Below, piece after piece: positions 56,900 to 64,000 of a stretch of 64,000 bases of DNA. Source of the stretch: Streptomyces sp. R41 (GTDB lineage: Bacteria; Actinomycetota; Actinomycetes; Streptomycetales; Streptomycetaceae); the NCBI RefSeq assembly GCF_041053055.1, contig NZ_CP163443.1, forward strand, positions 8,043,001 to 8,107,000, given 5' to 3'. Positions within the stretch are counted from its first letter, which is position 1, and each line of letters starts with the position of its first letter. Both the position numbers and the translations under genes were made by a program. Under the pieces are notes generated by a model. The model ran no database searches. It worked only from the letters and a program-made list of their open reading frames with translations, and was not told where the DNA came from.

Positions 56900-58138
56900 G
56901 TGGGCTCGGGAGGGCTGGAGTTGCCTCCTGGTGACGAGGGTCACGAGGGGAACTCCACAGATGTCCCACCCGGCGCGGTGTCCCTGGCACGGCCGATGGA
57001 AATGGGATCCATTGGACCGGAGTTGGACTGGGGCGCCGACGCCTGGCGCGAGGTGCGTACGCGCGCTCAGCGAGCCGGGCGTGCCTACATCTGGCTGAAC
57101 CTTGTCGAACAGCGGCTGCGCGCGGTCGTGGCCGCTGTTCTCCGTCCCATCTACGAACCCGTCCACGGCGACGACTGGGTGGTCGCCGCCGCCGGGCCCG
57201 CCGGACAGGAATGGGTGCAGCGCGCGGTCGCCGTGCGCGAAGTCAGCCGCCGCAAGGGGTACTTGCTCGACCCCGCCGACGACAACGTGCTCAGCTTCCT
57301 CACGTTGCCGCAGCTGCGCGAGCTGATGGTGCAGCACTGGCCGTGCTTCGAGCCCTACTTCGACGAGCGCCGGGACGTCGAACTCGCCCTGGACGAGCTG
57401 GAAGTCACCCGGAACGTGGTCTCCCGCAACCGGGCCCTGTCCGAGGCGGTCCTCAGCCAGGCCGAGCGGGCCGCGGCGAAGCTCCTGGAGATACTCGGCG
57501 CCGGCAGTGATGTGCCCTCCGCGCGCCGACTGCCCGTGGACGCCGTCGAGGATCTGGTCGGCGACCGGTACGCGGACGTGGTCGGCGTCCACTCCGACCG
57601 CGTACGGCTGCTGCGCCAGTTCCCCGCCGAGGACCTCTTCGGCGGCGCCCGCCGCCTCGACGCCATCGGCATCGGCCTGAACCTGCTGGTGCAGAACTTC
57701 TCCGGACGGCGGCTCGTACGCCTCGCCGAGTCCGGCTGCCGGGCGCGGCTGCTGTTCCTGAACCCCGCCTCCAGCGCGGTGAAGCGGCGTGAGCGCGAAC
57801 TCGGCATCAAGCGCGGGGAGTTGAGCCGCGCTGTCGAGATGAACATCCTGCACATGCGCCGGGTGCGGTCCAAGTTGCGCGACCCGGGCGCCTTCGAGAT
57901 CCAGGTCTTCGACGAGACGCCCCGTTTCACGGCCTACCTCGTGGACGGGGACGGCTCGGACGGTATCGCGGTCGTGCAGTCGTATCTGCGGCGTACGCGC
58001 GGCATGGAGGCGCCGGTGCTCGTGCTGCGCGGCGGGGGCCGTGTGGTCAAACCGGATGACACCACCGAAGAGGGGCTTTTCCCGACATACCGCGAGGAGT
58101 TCGAGGTGGCCTGGGCGGATTCGCGGCCGGTGTCCTGA
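56900..58138 (+). CDS. SAV2148-family HEPN-domain protein
   Basis: A 412-residue protein matching the SAV2148 HEPN family, widespread in Streptomyces. The first ~55 residues are Gly/Pro-rich; the rest is helical (AYIWLNLVEQRLRAVVAAVL, RRDVELALDELEVTRNVVSRN). The RN-x-RALSEA stretch is compatible with a HEPN motif (R-x4-6-H-like), although I cannot identify the catalytic His with certainty. RNase activity is therefore only a possibility. GTG 56900 has GGAAGG ten bases upstream. It is followed by a DnaQ-like exonuclease gene after 105 bases. Confidence 0.85.
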   Translation: MGSGGLELPPGDEGHEGNSTDVPPGAVSLARPMEMGSIGPELDWGADAWREVRTRAQRAGRAYIWLNLVEQRLRAVVAAVLRPIYEPVHGDDWVVAAAGPAGQEWVQRAVAVREVSRRKGYLLDPADDNVLSFLTLPQLRELMVQHWPCFEPYFDERRDVELALDELEVTRNVVSRNRALSEAVLSQAERAAAKLLEILGAGSDVPSARRLPVDAVEDLVGDRYADVVGVHSDRVRLLRQFPAEDLFGGARRLDAIGIGLNLLVQNFSGRRLVRLAESGCRARLLFLNPASSAVKRRERELGIKRGELSRAVEMNILHMRRVRSKLRDPGAFEIQVFDETPRFTAYLVDGDGSDGIAVVQSYLRRTRGMEAPVLVLRGGGRVVKPDDTTEEGLFPTYREEFEVAWADSRPVS

Positions 58139-58243
58139 AATGCCGCCCCTCCCGGTAAGCGGAACGCGGTCCTCGGATTGTCAGTGGCTCATGGGATCGT
58201 GGAGACCACTGGGGGAAAGCACCACGAAGAAGGGGGGCCGCCC

Positions 58244-58966
58244 ATGGGCTGGCACCGGGAGCTGCTGATCGGCTTCGACCTGGAGACGACCGGGACCGAT
58301 CCGCGCGAGGCGCGCATCGTCACGGGTGCCGTGATCGAGGTCAGGGACGGAGAGCCGATAGGGCGCCGTGAGTGGCTGGCCGACCCGGGCGTGGAGATCC
58401 CGGCGGACGCTGTGGCGGTGCACGGGATCAGCAATGAACGGGCGGCGGCCGAGGGCAGGCCCGCCGACGAGGTCGCCGACGCGATCGCGGGCGTCCTCGT
58501 CGCGTACTGGAAGACGGGCGTCCCCGTCGTCGCGTACAACGCGGCCTTCGACCTGACCCTGCTCTCCGCCGAACTGCGGAGGTACGGACTGCCGTCGCTG
58601 CGCGATCGGCTCGGCGGCATCGACCCCGCCCCGGTCATCGACCCGTACACCATCGACCGCTCCGTGGATCGCTACCGCCGCGGCAAGCGCAACCTCGAAG
58701 CGGTCTGCACGGAGTACGGGGTTGCACTGGACTCCGCCCACGACGCCTCGGCCGACGCGCTCGCCGCGGCCCGGCTCGCCTGCGCGATAGCCGGCCGCCA
58801 CCCGAAGGTCGCGGCCCTCGGCCCGGCGGAGCTGCACCGCCGCCAGATCGAGTGGTACGCGCAGTGGGCGGCCGACTTCCAGAGCTTCCTGCGCCGCAAG
58901 GGGGAGGCGGACGCGGTGGTCGACGGGACGTGGCCGCTGCGGGACCTGACGGACGAGAAGGTCTGA
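58244..58966 (+). CDS. DnaQ-like 3'-5' exonuclease
   Basis: A 240-residue DEDDh exonuclease. ExoI is GFDLETTGTDP (Asp and Glu ligands), ExoII is VVAYNAAFDLTLL (Asp ligand) and ExoIII is SAHDASADALAAARL (His and Asp ligands); HGISNERA matches the region after ExoI in DNA polymerase III epsilon-like proteins. It lacks a clear clamp-binding tail and other polymerase subunits are not adjacent, so repair or RNA turnover roles are open. ATG 58244 is preceded by GAAGGGGGG. The HEPN gene just upstream could share its transcript. Confidence 0.94.
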   Translation: MGWHRELLIGFDLETTGTDPREARIVTGAVIEVRDGEPIGRREWLADPGVEIPADAVAVHGISNERAAAEGRPADEVADAIAGVLVAYWKTGVPVVAYNAAFDLTLLSAELRRYGLPSLRDRLGGIDPAPVIDPYTIDRSVDRYRRGKRNLEAVCTEYGVALDSAHDASADALAAARLACAIAGRHPKVAALGPAELHRRQIEWYAQWAADFQSFLRRKGEADAVVDGTWPLRDLTDEKV

Positions 58967-59027
58967 CCGGGCCTCCGGTTCAGCGGAACGGGGGTTCGGC
59001 GCAGGGCCGCAAGGGGCCGCCGCGCGG

Positions 59028-59891
59028 TCAGAAGGGGTACCAGCGCACCGCCTCGTCCCCGTCCCGCAGTGATGCCACCCGGCGTTCGAACTCGGCTAGG
59101 GCCTTGGGGTTCGTCGGCGCGTGCTGGGCGACCCAGGCGCAGCTGGCGGTCTCGCGTGCTCCCCGCAGGACGGAGCAACCCTCCCACTCGCGGACATCCC
59201 AGCCGTAGGCCTCGGTGAACGAGTCGTACGCCTCGGCCGGGAGCCCGTAGCGGTCGCGGGAGAGGGCCATGACCACCAGGTCGTGCTCGCGCAGGTCGGC
59301 GGAGAAGGTCTCCAGGTCGACCAGGACCGGGCCGTCGGGGCCGACGTGGACGTTGCGGGGCAGCGCGTCGCCGTGGATCGGGCCCGGCGGCAGATGCGGG
59401 GTGAGCGCGGCCGCGGCATCCGCGAAGCCGTCGCGCCGTGCCCGCAGATACGCGGCGTCCGCGGGGTCGATCGCGTCGCCGGCCAGGCGCAGCCAGCGCT
59501 CCACACCGCCCAGCAGCTCGCGGGGCGGCAACGGGAAGGAGGGGGAGGGCAGTGCGTGCACCACCCGTAGCAGTTCGGCCAAATCCCGCGGTTCCGCGGG
59601 GCGTACGGGATCGGGCAGCCGGTGCCACACCGTCACCGGGTGCCCCTCCACCAGCAGGGCCTTGGCCTCGGCGGCCCGCACCGCGGGGACGCCCGCGTCG
59701 GCGAGCCAGGCAGCGATGTTCAGTTCCCGTCGCGCACGGTCCAGGAGTTCGGCGTCGCGCCCCACCTTGACCACCAGGTCACCGGCGGCGAACACCGCGT
59801 TCTCGCCGAGGGCGAGGAGCGTGACGTCCCGCACCGGCCCCGGCAGCACACCCGCCGCGGCCAGTACGTCCCGTGCCCGTGCCTCGTCCAT
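59028..59891 (-). CDS. APH-family phosphotransferase
   Basis: A 287-residue kinase fold unrelated in detail to the one at 39217-40158. The N-lobe has LGENAVFAAGDLVVKVGRD (the ATP-binding Lys in VVKV). The catalytic loop is PIHGDALPRNVHVGP (HGDxxxxN) and the metal-binding motif is VLVDLETFSADLRE. These residues are intact, so it should be an active small-molecule kinase (homoserine kinase/fructosamine kinase/APH fold). It is divergent from the sugar ABC operon; a link to sugar uptake is speculative. ATG 59891 has the core motifs immediately downstream. Confidence 0.9.
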   Translation of the reverse strand: MDEARARDVLAAAGVLPGPVRDVTLLALGENAVFAAGDLVVKVGRDAELLDRARRELNIAAWLADAGVPAVRAAEAKALLVEGHPVTVWHRLPDPVRPAEPRDLAELLRVVHALPSPSFPLPPRELLGGVERWLRLAGDAIDPADAAYLRARRDGFADAAAALTPHLPPGPIHGDALPRNVHVGPDGPVLVDLETFSADLREHDLVVMALSRDRYGLPAEAYDSFTEAYGWDVREWEGCSVLRGARETASCAWVAQHAPTNPKALAEFERRVASLRDGDEAVRWYPF

Positions 59892-60104
59892 CCTTCGCCT
59901 CCGCGTTCTCGCGCAGTGCTCGTGTGCGGTGCCCGCACAGTCCTCGCCTGCGGCGTCGTGTTCACGCCATTCATCGGTCAGTGTCGCATTCCCACAGGTC
60001 GGACGGCATGCGCAGTGCCTTGACGCCGTAGACCACCTTCACGACCATGGCGGGGGCCGCTCGGGCGGCCAGACCGTCACGAGCCGCCCAAAGGAGCCGA
60101 TTCC

Positions 60105-61040
60105 ATGACATTGGCGACCGCGACGAGGCGGTCGGTGAAGCAGGCACCCGGCAGGGGCGGGGACCGGCGTCCCGTCGACCACGGGGCCTGGTTCCTGGTG
60201 CTGCCCGCGCTCATCCCGATCCTGGTGCTCAGTGTGGGACCGCTGCTGTACGGGATCGCGCTGGCGTTCACCGATTCACAGTCGGGGCGGACCGCGGCGA
60301 CGCAGTGGATCGGGGTCCTCAACTTCCAGGACCTGCTGCACGACACGCTGTTCTGGGACTCGTTCCGGATCGGTCTGCTGTGGGCGGTCGGGGTGACCGT
60401 GCCGCAGTTCGTGCTCGCGCTGGGGCTCGCCCTGCTGCTCAACCAGGAGCTCCGGTTCCGCTGGCTGGCGCGGGCGCTCGCGATCGTCCCCTGGGCGATG
60501 CCCGAGGTCGTCGTCGGCATGATGTGGCGGCTCGTCTACAACCCGGACGCGGGCATCCTCAACGAGACCCTGCGCGACCTCGGCCTGGGCGACGGCCGCG
60601 ACTGGCTGAGCGGCCTCGGCACCGCCCTGCCCGCCGTGATCGTGGTCGGCGTCTGGGCGGGCATGCCGCAGACCACGGTCGCGCTGCTCGCCGGGCTGCA
60701 GAACACCCCGCGCGAACTCCACGAGGCGGCCGCGATGGACGGCGCGGGCGCCTGGCGCCGCTTCCTGACCGTCACCTGGCCGGCCCTGAGACCGGTCGCG
60801 CTCGCCATCACGGCGCTCAACTTCATCTGGAACTTCAATTCGTTCGCTCTGGTCTATGTGCTGACCAACGGAGGACCGGGCGGCCGTACCCGGCTCCCCA
60901 TGCTCTTCGCGTACGAAGAGGCCTTCCGCTACGGGCAGTTCGGCTACGCGGCCGCGATGGGCTGTGTGATGGTCGCGGTGATCTCGGTGATCCTCGCGGT
61001 GTATCTCGTGGGCCGTCTGAGGGGAGATGAGAACGCGTGA
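60105..61040 (+). CDS. Sugar ABC transporter permease, CUT1 MalF type
   Basis: A 311-residue integral membrane subunit with six spans. The EAA cytoplasmic loop, which contacts the ATPase, reads EAAAMDGAGAWRRFLTVTWP. It is the first gene of a three-gene operon and overlaps the next by GTGA at 61037. The partner ATPase gene is not encoded here; streptomycete CUT1 systems commonly use a shared MsiK-type ATPase. The transported sugar is not evident. Confidence 0.94.
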   Translation: MTLATATRRSVKQAPGRGGDRRPVDHGAWFLVLPALIPILVLSVGPLLYGIALAFTDSQSGRTAATQWIGVLNFQDLLHDTLFWDSFRIGLLWAVGVTVPQFVLALGLALLLNQELRFRWLARALAIVPWAMPEVVVGMMWRLVYNPDAGILNETLRDLGLGDGRDWLSGLGTALPAVIVVGVWAGMPQTTVALLAGLQNTPRELHEAAAMDGAGAWRRFLTVTWPALRPVALAITALNFIWNFNSFALVYVLTNGGPGGRTRLPMLFAYEEAFRYGQFGYAAAMGCVMVAVISVILAVYLVGRLRGDENA

Positions 61041-61870
61041 AGACCGGCAAAGGGACCCGCACGGGCCAGTACCTCGCCCTCCTCGCCTATCTCGTCTTCC
61101 TCGCCTTCCCCTTCCTCTGGCTGATCTCCACCGCCTTCAAGCCGGCGAGCGAGCTGGCGAGCCTGCACCCCACGTGGATCCCCAAGGACCCCACCCTCGC
61201 CAACTTCCGCCAGGCCTTCGACGAGCAGCCGCTGCTGCGCGCCGCGCTCAACTCTCTGCTGGCGGCGCTCGGCGCGGCGGTCATCGCCGTACTGATCGCG
61301 ACCCCGATGGCATACGTCATGGCGCGCCACCGGACGCTGCCGGCCAAGGCCGCCACCGGGTGGGTCGTGGTCAGCCAGGCGTTCCCCTTCGTGCTGGTGA
61401 TCATTCCGCTGTTCCTGGTCCTCAAGAACCTCCGGCTGATCAACTCACTGCCCGGACTGACCATGGTGTACGTGGTGTGGGCGCTGCCCTTCGCGCTGTG
61501 GATGCTGGTGGGCTATGTGCGGGCCGTGCCCGCCGAGTTGGAGGAGGCCGCCGCGGTGGACGGCGCGGGCCGGATGCGGACGCTGGTCTCGATCACGGCG
61601 CCGCTGCTCGTGCCGGGCATCGTGGCAACGGCGCTGTTCACGTTCATCAGTGCGTGGAACGAGTTCTTCTTCGCGCTCGTGCTGCTCAAGACCCCGGAGA
61701 AACAGACCCTGCCGGTCGTCCTCACGCACTTCATCGGGGCGGAGGGCGCGGCGGACCTCGGGCCGCTGGCCGCGGCGGCGTTCCTGGCGACCCTGCCGTC
61801 GCTGGTCATCTTCGCGATCATCCAGAAGCGGATCACGGGCGGCATGCTCGCCGGGGCGGTGAAGAGCTGA
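61037..61870 (+). CDS. Sugar ABC transporter permease, CUT1 MalG type
   Basis: A 277-residue membrane subunit with six spans. The EAA loop is EEAAAVDGAGRMRTLVSITAP. GTG 61037 overlaps the stop of the first permease, and its own TGA overlaps the next ATG (TGATG at 61868-61872), so the operon is tightly coupled. Together with the first permease it forms the heterodimeric channel. The length is normal for MalG-like proteins. Confidence 0.94.
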   Translation: MKTGKGTRTGQYLALLAYLVFLAFPFLWLISTAFKPASELASLHPTWIPKDPTLANFRQAFDEQPLLRAALNSLLAALGAAVIAVLIATPMAYVMARHRTLPAKAATGWVVVSQAFPFVLVIIPLFLVLKNLRLINSLPGLTMVYVVWALPFALWMLVGYVRAVPAELEEAAAVDGAGRMRTLVSITAPLLVPGIVATALFTFISAWNEFFFALVLLKTPEKQTLPVVLTHFIGAEGAADLGPLAAAAFLATLPSLVIFAIIQKRITGGMLAGAVKS

Positions 61871-63150
61871 TGCGGAGGAGACTGCTGGTGGTGCTGGCCG
61901 TCTTCGGCCTCTTGCTGACCGCGTGCACGGACAGCGGCGGTGGATCGAGTGGAGTGATCACCCTCCACTTCCAGTCCCTCGCCTGGCAGCAGGAGTCCGT
62001 GGCCGCCAACAAGGAGCTGGTGAAGGAGTGGAACGCGGCGCATCCGGACGTCAAGGTCGAGTATGTCCAGGGCAGTTGGGACAGCGTCCACGACCAGCTG
62101 CTCACCTCCTTCGAGGGCGGTGAGGCGCCCGACATCATCCATGACGCCTCGGACGACCTCGCGGACTTCGCGTACGGCGGCTATCTTGCCGACCTGCGCG
62201 AGCTGCTGCCCGATCGGCTCAAGTCCGACATCCCGCAGCACAGTTGGGAGACGGCGACCTTTGGGGGAGGGGTCTATGGCGTGCCGTTCCTCCAGGAGCC
62301 GCGGGTCCTGATCGCCAACGCCAAGTGGCTGAACGAGTCGGGCGTCCGCGTCCCGACTCCCGAGCAGCCGTGGAGCTGGGACGAGTTCCGTACGATCGCC
62401 AAGCAACTGAGCGGCAAGGGCAAGTACGGCGTCGCCTGGCCGCTCAAGGAGCCGGTCTCGGCGACGCTCAACCTCTCCCTCTCCACCGGCGGGCAGATGT
62501 TCCACCGGGACGCGGACGGCAAGGTGACCGTCCGCTTCGACGCCGCCGACGAAGTGGTTCCGCGGACCGTGCACGACGAGGTGAACGCGGACGGGAGCGC
62601 GTCCAGCGCGACGCTCGGAATGGGCGGGTCCGACACCCTGCCCGGGTTTTTCGGCGGCAAGTACGCGATGGTTCCGCTCGGCTTCTCCTACCGTCAGCAG
62701 ATCGCGCAGCAGGCGCCGAAGGGCTTCGACTGGCAGGTGCTGCCCGCCCCGGCCGGCGCGGACGGACTGACCCAGGGCGTCAGCCCCCAGACCCTGTCCA
62801 TCGCCCAGGACAGCCCGCACAAGAAGGAGGCCGCCGAGTTCATCGACTTCCTGCTTCAGCCGAAGAACATGGTCCGGCTCGCCCTCGGCGACTGGATGCT
62901 GCCGACAGGGACACAGGCCCTGAAGGACCCCGCCCTGCACACCACCAAGGACGACTGGGCGACCGGCACCGCACTCGCCGCCCACCTCCGCTCGGCGCCC
63001 GCCCAGTCCGTACGCGGCTACCCGGAGTGGAAGGACAAGGTCGCGACGCCCGCGTTCCAGGAGTACTACAGCGGGGCGATCGGGTTGAGCGAGCTCCGCA
63101 GACGGCTGGTGAAGGACGGCAATCTGGTGCTGGCCCGCTATCAGCGCTGA
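61870..63150 (+). CDS. Sugar ABC transporter substrate-binding lipoprotein
   Basis: A 426-residue lipoprotein. The signal ends in the lipobox LLTAC (Cys19 would be lipidated). The mature part is an extracellular solute-binding protein family 1 fold (HFQSLAWQQESVAANKELVK, GEAPDIIHDASDDLADFA, KYAMVPLGFSYRQQIAQQ). It is the last gene of the operon, an unusual order for CUT1 systems where it is often first. A hairpin at 63157-63178 follows. Substrate not predictable; no regulator gene adjoins it. Confidence 0.93.
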   Translation: MRRRLLVVLAVFGLLLTACTDSGGGSSGVITLHFQSLAWQQESVAANKELVKEWNAAHPDVKVEYVQGSWDSVHDQLLTSFEGGEAPDIIHDASDDLADFAYGGYLADLRELLPDRLKSDIPQHSWETATFGGGVYGVPFLQEPRVLIANAKWLNESGVRVPTPEQPWSWDEFRTIAKQLSGKGKYGVAWPLKEPVSATLNLSLSTGGQMFHRDADGKVTVRFDAADEVVPRTVHDEVNADGSASSATLGMGGSDTLPGFFGGKYAMVPLGFSYRQQIAQQAPKGFDWQVLPAPAGADGLTQGVSPQTLSIAQDSPHKKEAAEFIDFLLQPKNMVRLALGDWMLPTGTQALKDPALHTTKDDWATGTALAAHLRSAPAQSVRGYPEWKDKVATPAFQEYYSGAIGLSELRRRLVKDGNLVLARYQR

Positions 63151-63156
63151 GGCGAC

Positions 63157-63178
63157 GGGCCGCACCGTGCGGCGGCCC
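63157..63178 (+). terminator. Hairpin after the ABC operon
   Basis: Stem GGGCCGC/GCGGCCC with an 8-base inner part that can pair further (GCCGCAC-C-GTGCGGC). It starts six bases after the operon stop and is a plausible terminator, insulating the tRNA-like gene downstream. Confidence 0.6.
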
Positions 63179-63204
63179 ATGGGAGCGGGCCGCCATGAAT
63201 ACGC

Positions 63205-63210
63205 TATGAT
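63205..63210 (+). promoter_or_regulatory. -10-like element for the tRNA-like gene
   Basis: TATGAT, 41 bases before the mature 5' end of the tRNA-like gene and within a locally AT-richer patch. No convincing -35 hexamer is seen at the usual spacing, so the assignment is tentative. Confidence 0.4.
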
Positions 63211-63251
63211 TGATCTTGAGCGAACCGCCGGAACTTTCCGCGGTGAGCCCG

Positions 63252-63324
63252 GCGTTGGTGGTCCAAGGAAAGACGTCCCGCTTCCTGCGGGGAGATGCAG
63301 GTGCAAGGCCTGCCCGGCGCTCCA
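63252..63324 (+). tRNA. Aberrant tRNA-Gly(TCC)-like gene with encoded CCA
   Basis: A 73-base cloverleaf folds cleanly: acceptor GCGTTGG/CCGGCGC (two G-U pairs), D-arm GTC-loop-GAC of only three pairs, anticodon stem TCCCG/CGGGG with loop CTTCCTG (anticodon TCC), variable AGAT, T-stem GCAGG/CCTGC, and T, CCA at the end. The bacterial GlyRS identity set (G1-C72, C2-G71, G3-C70, U73, C35, C36) is complete. Abnormal features are the T-loop TGCAAGG (G at position 55), the short D-stem and U37. A terminator follows directly. It could be a non-proteinogenic tRNA-Gly or a specialised decoding tRNA. Confidence 0.8.
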
Positions 63325-63327
63325 CAC

Positions 63328-63368
63328 AGCCCCGCCCCCGGTGTTTCCGGGGGCGGGGCTGGTTTTTT
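63328..63368 (+). terminator. Intrinsic terminator of the tRNA-like gene
   Basis: Perfect 14-bp stem AGCCCCGCCCCCGG, a 5-base loop, then GG and six T (63363-63368). It starts three bases after the encoded CCA and is one of the few textbook Rho-independent terminators in the window, supporting active transcription of the tRNA-like gene. Confidence 0.92.
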
Positions 63369-63382
63369 CTTGCGCCCTGGCG

Positions 63383-63823
63383 CTAAGCCCCTGCCTCCCA
63401 CAGCTCCGGACCTTTCCACCAGAGAGACTCCGGGGCGGCCTCGAAGGCCCGTCGGCCGAGTCCCGCCATCTCCTCACGCACGGCCAGCCCTTCGCGGCGC
63501 CGGCCCAGCTCGAACAGGGTTCCCTGGTACCACTGCAGGGCATCCAACAGGAGCGGCGCGTACTGGGGATCGGACTCGTCCAGCCCCCGCGCCGCTTCCA
63601 CGGCCTCCGTGTGCAGCACCAGCCTGGCCTCGGGCAGCTCGCGCACCGAACAGTCCCAACTGAGGCGCACCAGCGCTCTCGACAGCCGGGGCAGATACGT
63701 CGCCGGGCTCACCTGCGCGAGCACTCGGCAGGCGTCGATCTCCTGACGGGGACTCGGCCGCCCCGAGCTCAGCAGTACGTTCCGTGCTCGCAGTATCGCG
63801 TCCTGATCCACGTTCCCGTTCAT
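63383..63823 (-). CDS. Hypothetical helical protein
   Basis: A 146-residue, largely alpha-helical protein without a signal peptide or membrane span (DQDAILRARNVLLSSGRPSP; YAPLLLDALQWYQGTLFELG; RREGLAVREEMAGLGRRAFE). The helical hairpins, spaced about 34 residues, recall tetratricopeptide-like repeats, but no consensus is clear enough to name. ATG 63823 follows GGGGGCGGGGCC. It probably shares an operon with the gene that enters from the right edge, 52 bases upstream, and converges on the tRNA-like gene. Function not recognised. Confidence 0.72.
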   Translation of the reverse strand: MNGNVDQDAILRARNVLLSSGRPSPRQEIDACRVLAQVSPATYLPRLSRALVRLSWDCSVRELPEARLVLHTEAVEAARGLDESDPQYAPLLLDALQWYQGTLFELGRRREGLAVREEMAGLGRRAFEAAPESLWWKGPELWEAGA

Positions 63824-63875
63824 GGCCCCGCCCCCAGTAACGCCCGCTCGGCCACTTGGCTCGAACGTGTATACG

Positions 63876-64000
63876 TCATTCGAGCCCGGGATGCGGCCCC
63901 GCCGGCACACGCGGCCGTGTGGCGAACTCGGACTCCGCCCCGAAGCGGGACTCCAGCGCGTCCGCGAGGTCGTTCAGCGCCCCCATCGGTGTACGGGGCA
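63876..64000 (-). CDS. C-terminal end of a protein cut by the window edge
   Basis: The last 40 codons of a minus-strand gene are visible, reading MGALNDLADALESRFGAESE and ending PHPGLE then TGA (63876-63878). The segment is amphipathic and then Pro-rich; it is too short to assign. The open frame continues past base 64000, so the gene is partial at its 5' end. Confidence 0.55.
   Translation of the reverse strand, partial: PRTPMGALNDLADALESRFGAESEFATRPRVPAGPHPGLE

Noticed and set aside
63241..63330. Cobalamin-type riboswitch or small SRP RNA for the structured RNA at 63.3 kb
   Set aside because: The GGTGCAAGGCC word resembles a riboswitch core, but the whole segment folds as a complete tRNA cloverleaf with encoded CCA, which explains it better.

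Overview
The DNA is GC-rich and third-position biased throughout. GTG starts, ATGA/GTGA overlaps between coupled genes, a conservon (cvn) operon, a geosmin synthase, a subtilisin-inhibitor (SSI) gene, an S-adenosyl methyltransferase of the actinomycete PF04672 type, DUF6230/DUF6114 genes and a TTA leucine codon all point to a Streptomyces chromosome. Several 5'-truncated or frameshifted genes and many in-frame minisatellites suggest a fairly plastic, accessory part of the chromosome.

Layout. 1-2.2 kb: msrB, half of a BRCT domain, the initiator tRNA with its terminator, and a TetR regulator. 2.3-6.1 kb is an eroded stretch: an SDR remnant, an intact PF03706 membrane protein, a frameshifted polytopic membrane gene and the C-terminal tail of a GT39-type mannosyltransferase. 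6.1-15.2 kb: a PAS-PAS-GAF-SpoIIE-HATPase signalling phosphatase, an ABC-2/YhgE-like permease, a PF04672 methyltransferase, an HSL-family hydrolase, and PucR-like and AraC regulators. 15.4-20.7 kb: a conservon cvnA-B-C-D plus a CYP157-like P450 lacking the ExxR arginine, facing a CYP154-like P450. 20.8-30.9 kb: DUF6114/DUF6230 membrane proteins, secreted proteins (a four-Cys protein, an AA10 LPMO, an S8 protease with a P-domain), an ARMT1-like phosphatase, a P450/hydrolase pair and an LLM-class flavin enzyme. 31.4-40.2 kb: geosmin synthase, a degraded small gene, a CTP-synthase-C-terminal-like protein with a divergent LysR, a PDZ protein, a metallophosphoesterase, a LysE exporter, an M24 peptidase and a phosphotransferase. 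40.4-54.4 kb: the trehalose/glycogen genes treZ, treY and treX, all on the minus strand but interleaved with an FHA protein, two inverted M14 carboxypeptidase paralogues around an SSI gene, a P450 and an MFS transporter. 54.5-64 kb: a secreted copper amine oxidase split into two genes, a HEPN protein with a DnaQ-like exonuclease, a phosphotransferase, a CUT1 sugar ABC operon, an aberrant tRNA-Gly(UCC)-like gene with a strong terminator, and two minus-strand hypothetical genes (the last cut by the window end).

Functional links. TreX, TreY and TreZ together would debranch alpha-glucan, isomerise its reducing end to a trehalosyl unit and release trehalose. The S8 protease and the SSI-type inhibitor are a plausible extracellular protease/antiprotease pair. 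One M14 gene is translationally coupled to the SSI gene and carries a TTA codon, so bldA control of that pair is likely.

Most noteworthy are the tRNA-Gly(UCC)-like gene, which keeps the full glycine-identity set but has an abnormal T-loop and D-arm; the split amine oxidase with W-Y-E in place of N-Y-D/E; the 12-bp palindromic repeat array at 40.3 kb; the 30-bp repeat that appears to have grown out of the stop region of the FHA gene; and the recurrence of 30/33/36-bp tandem repeats in several unrelated genes.
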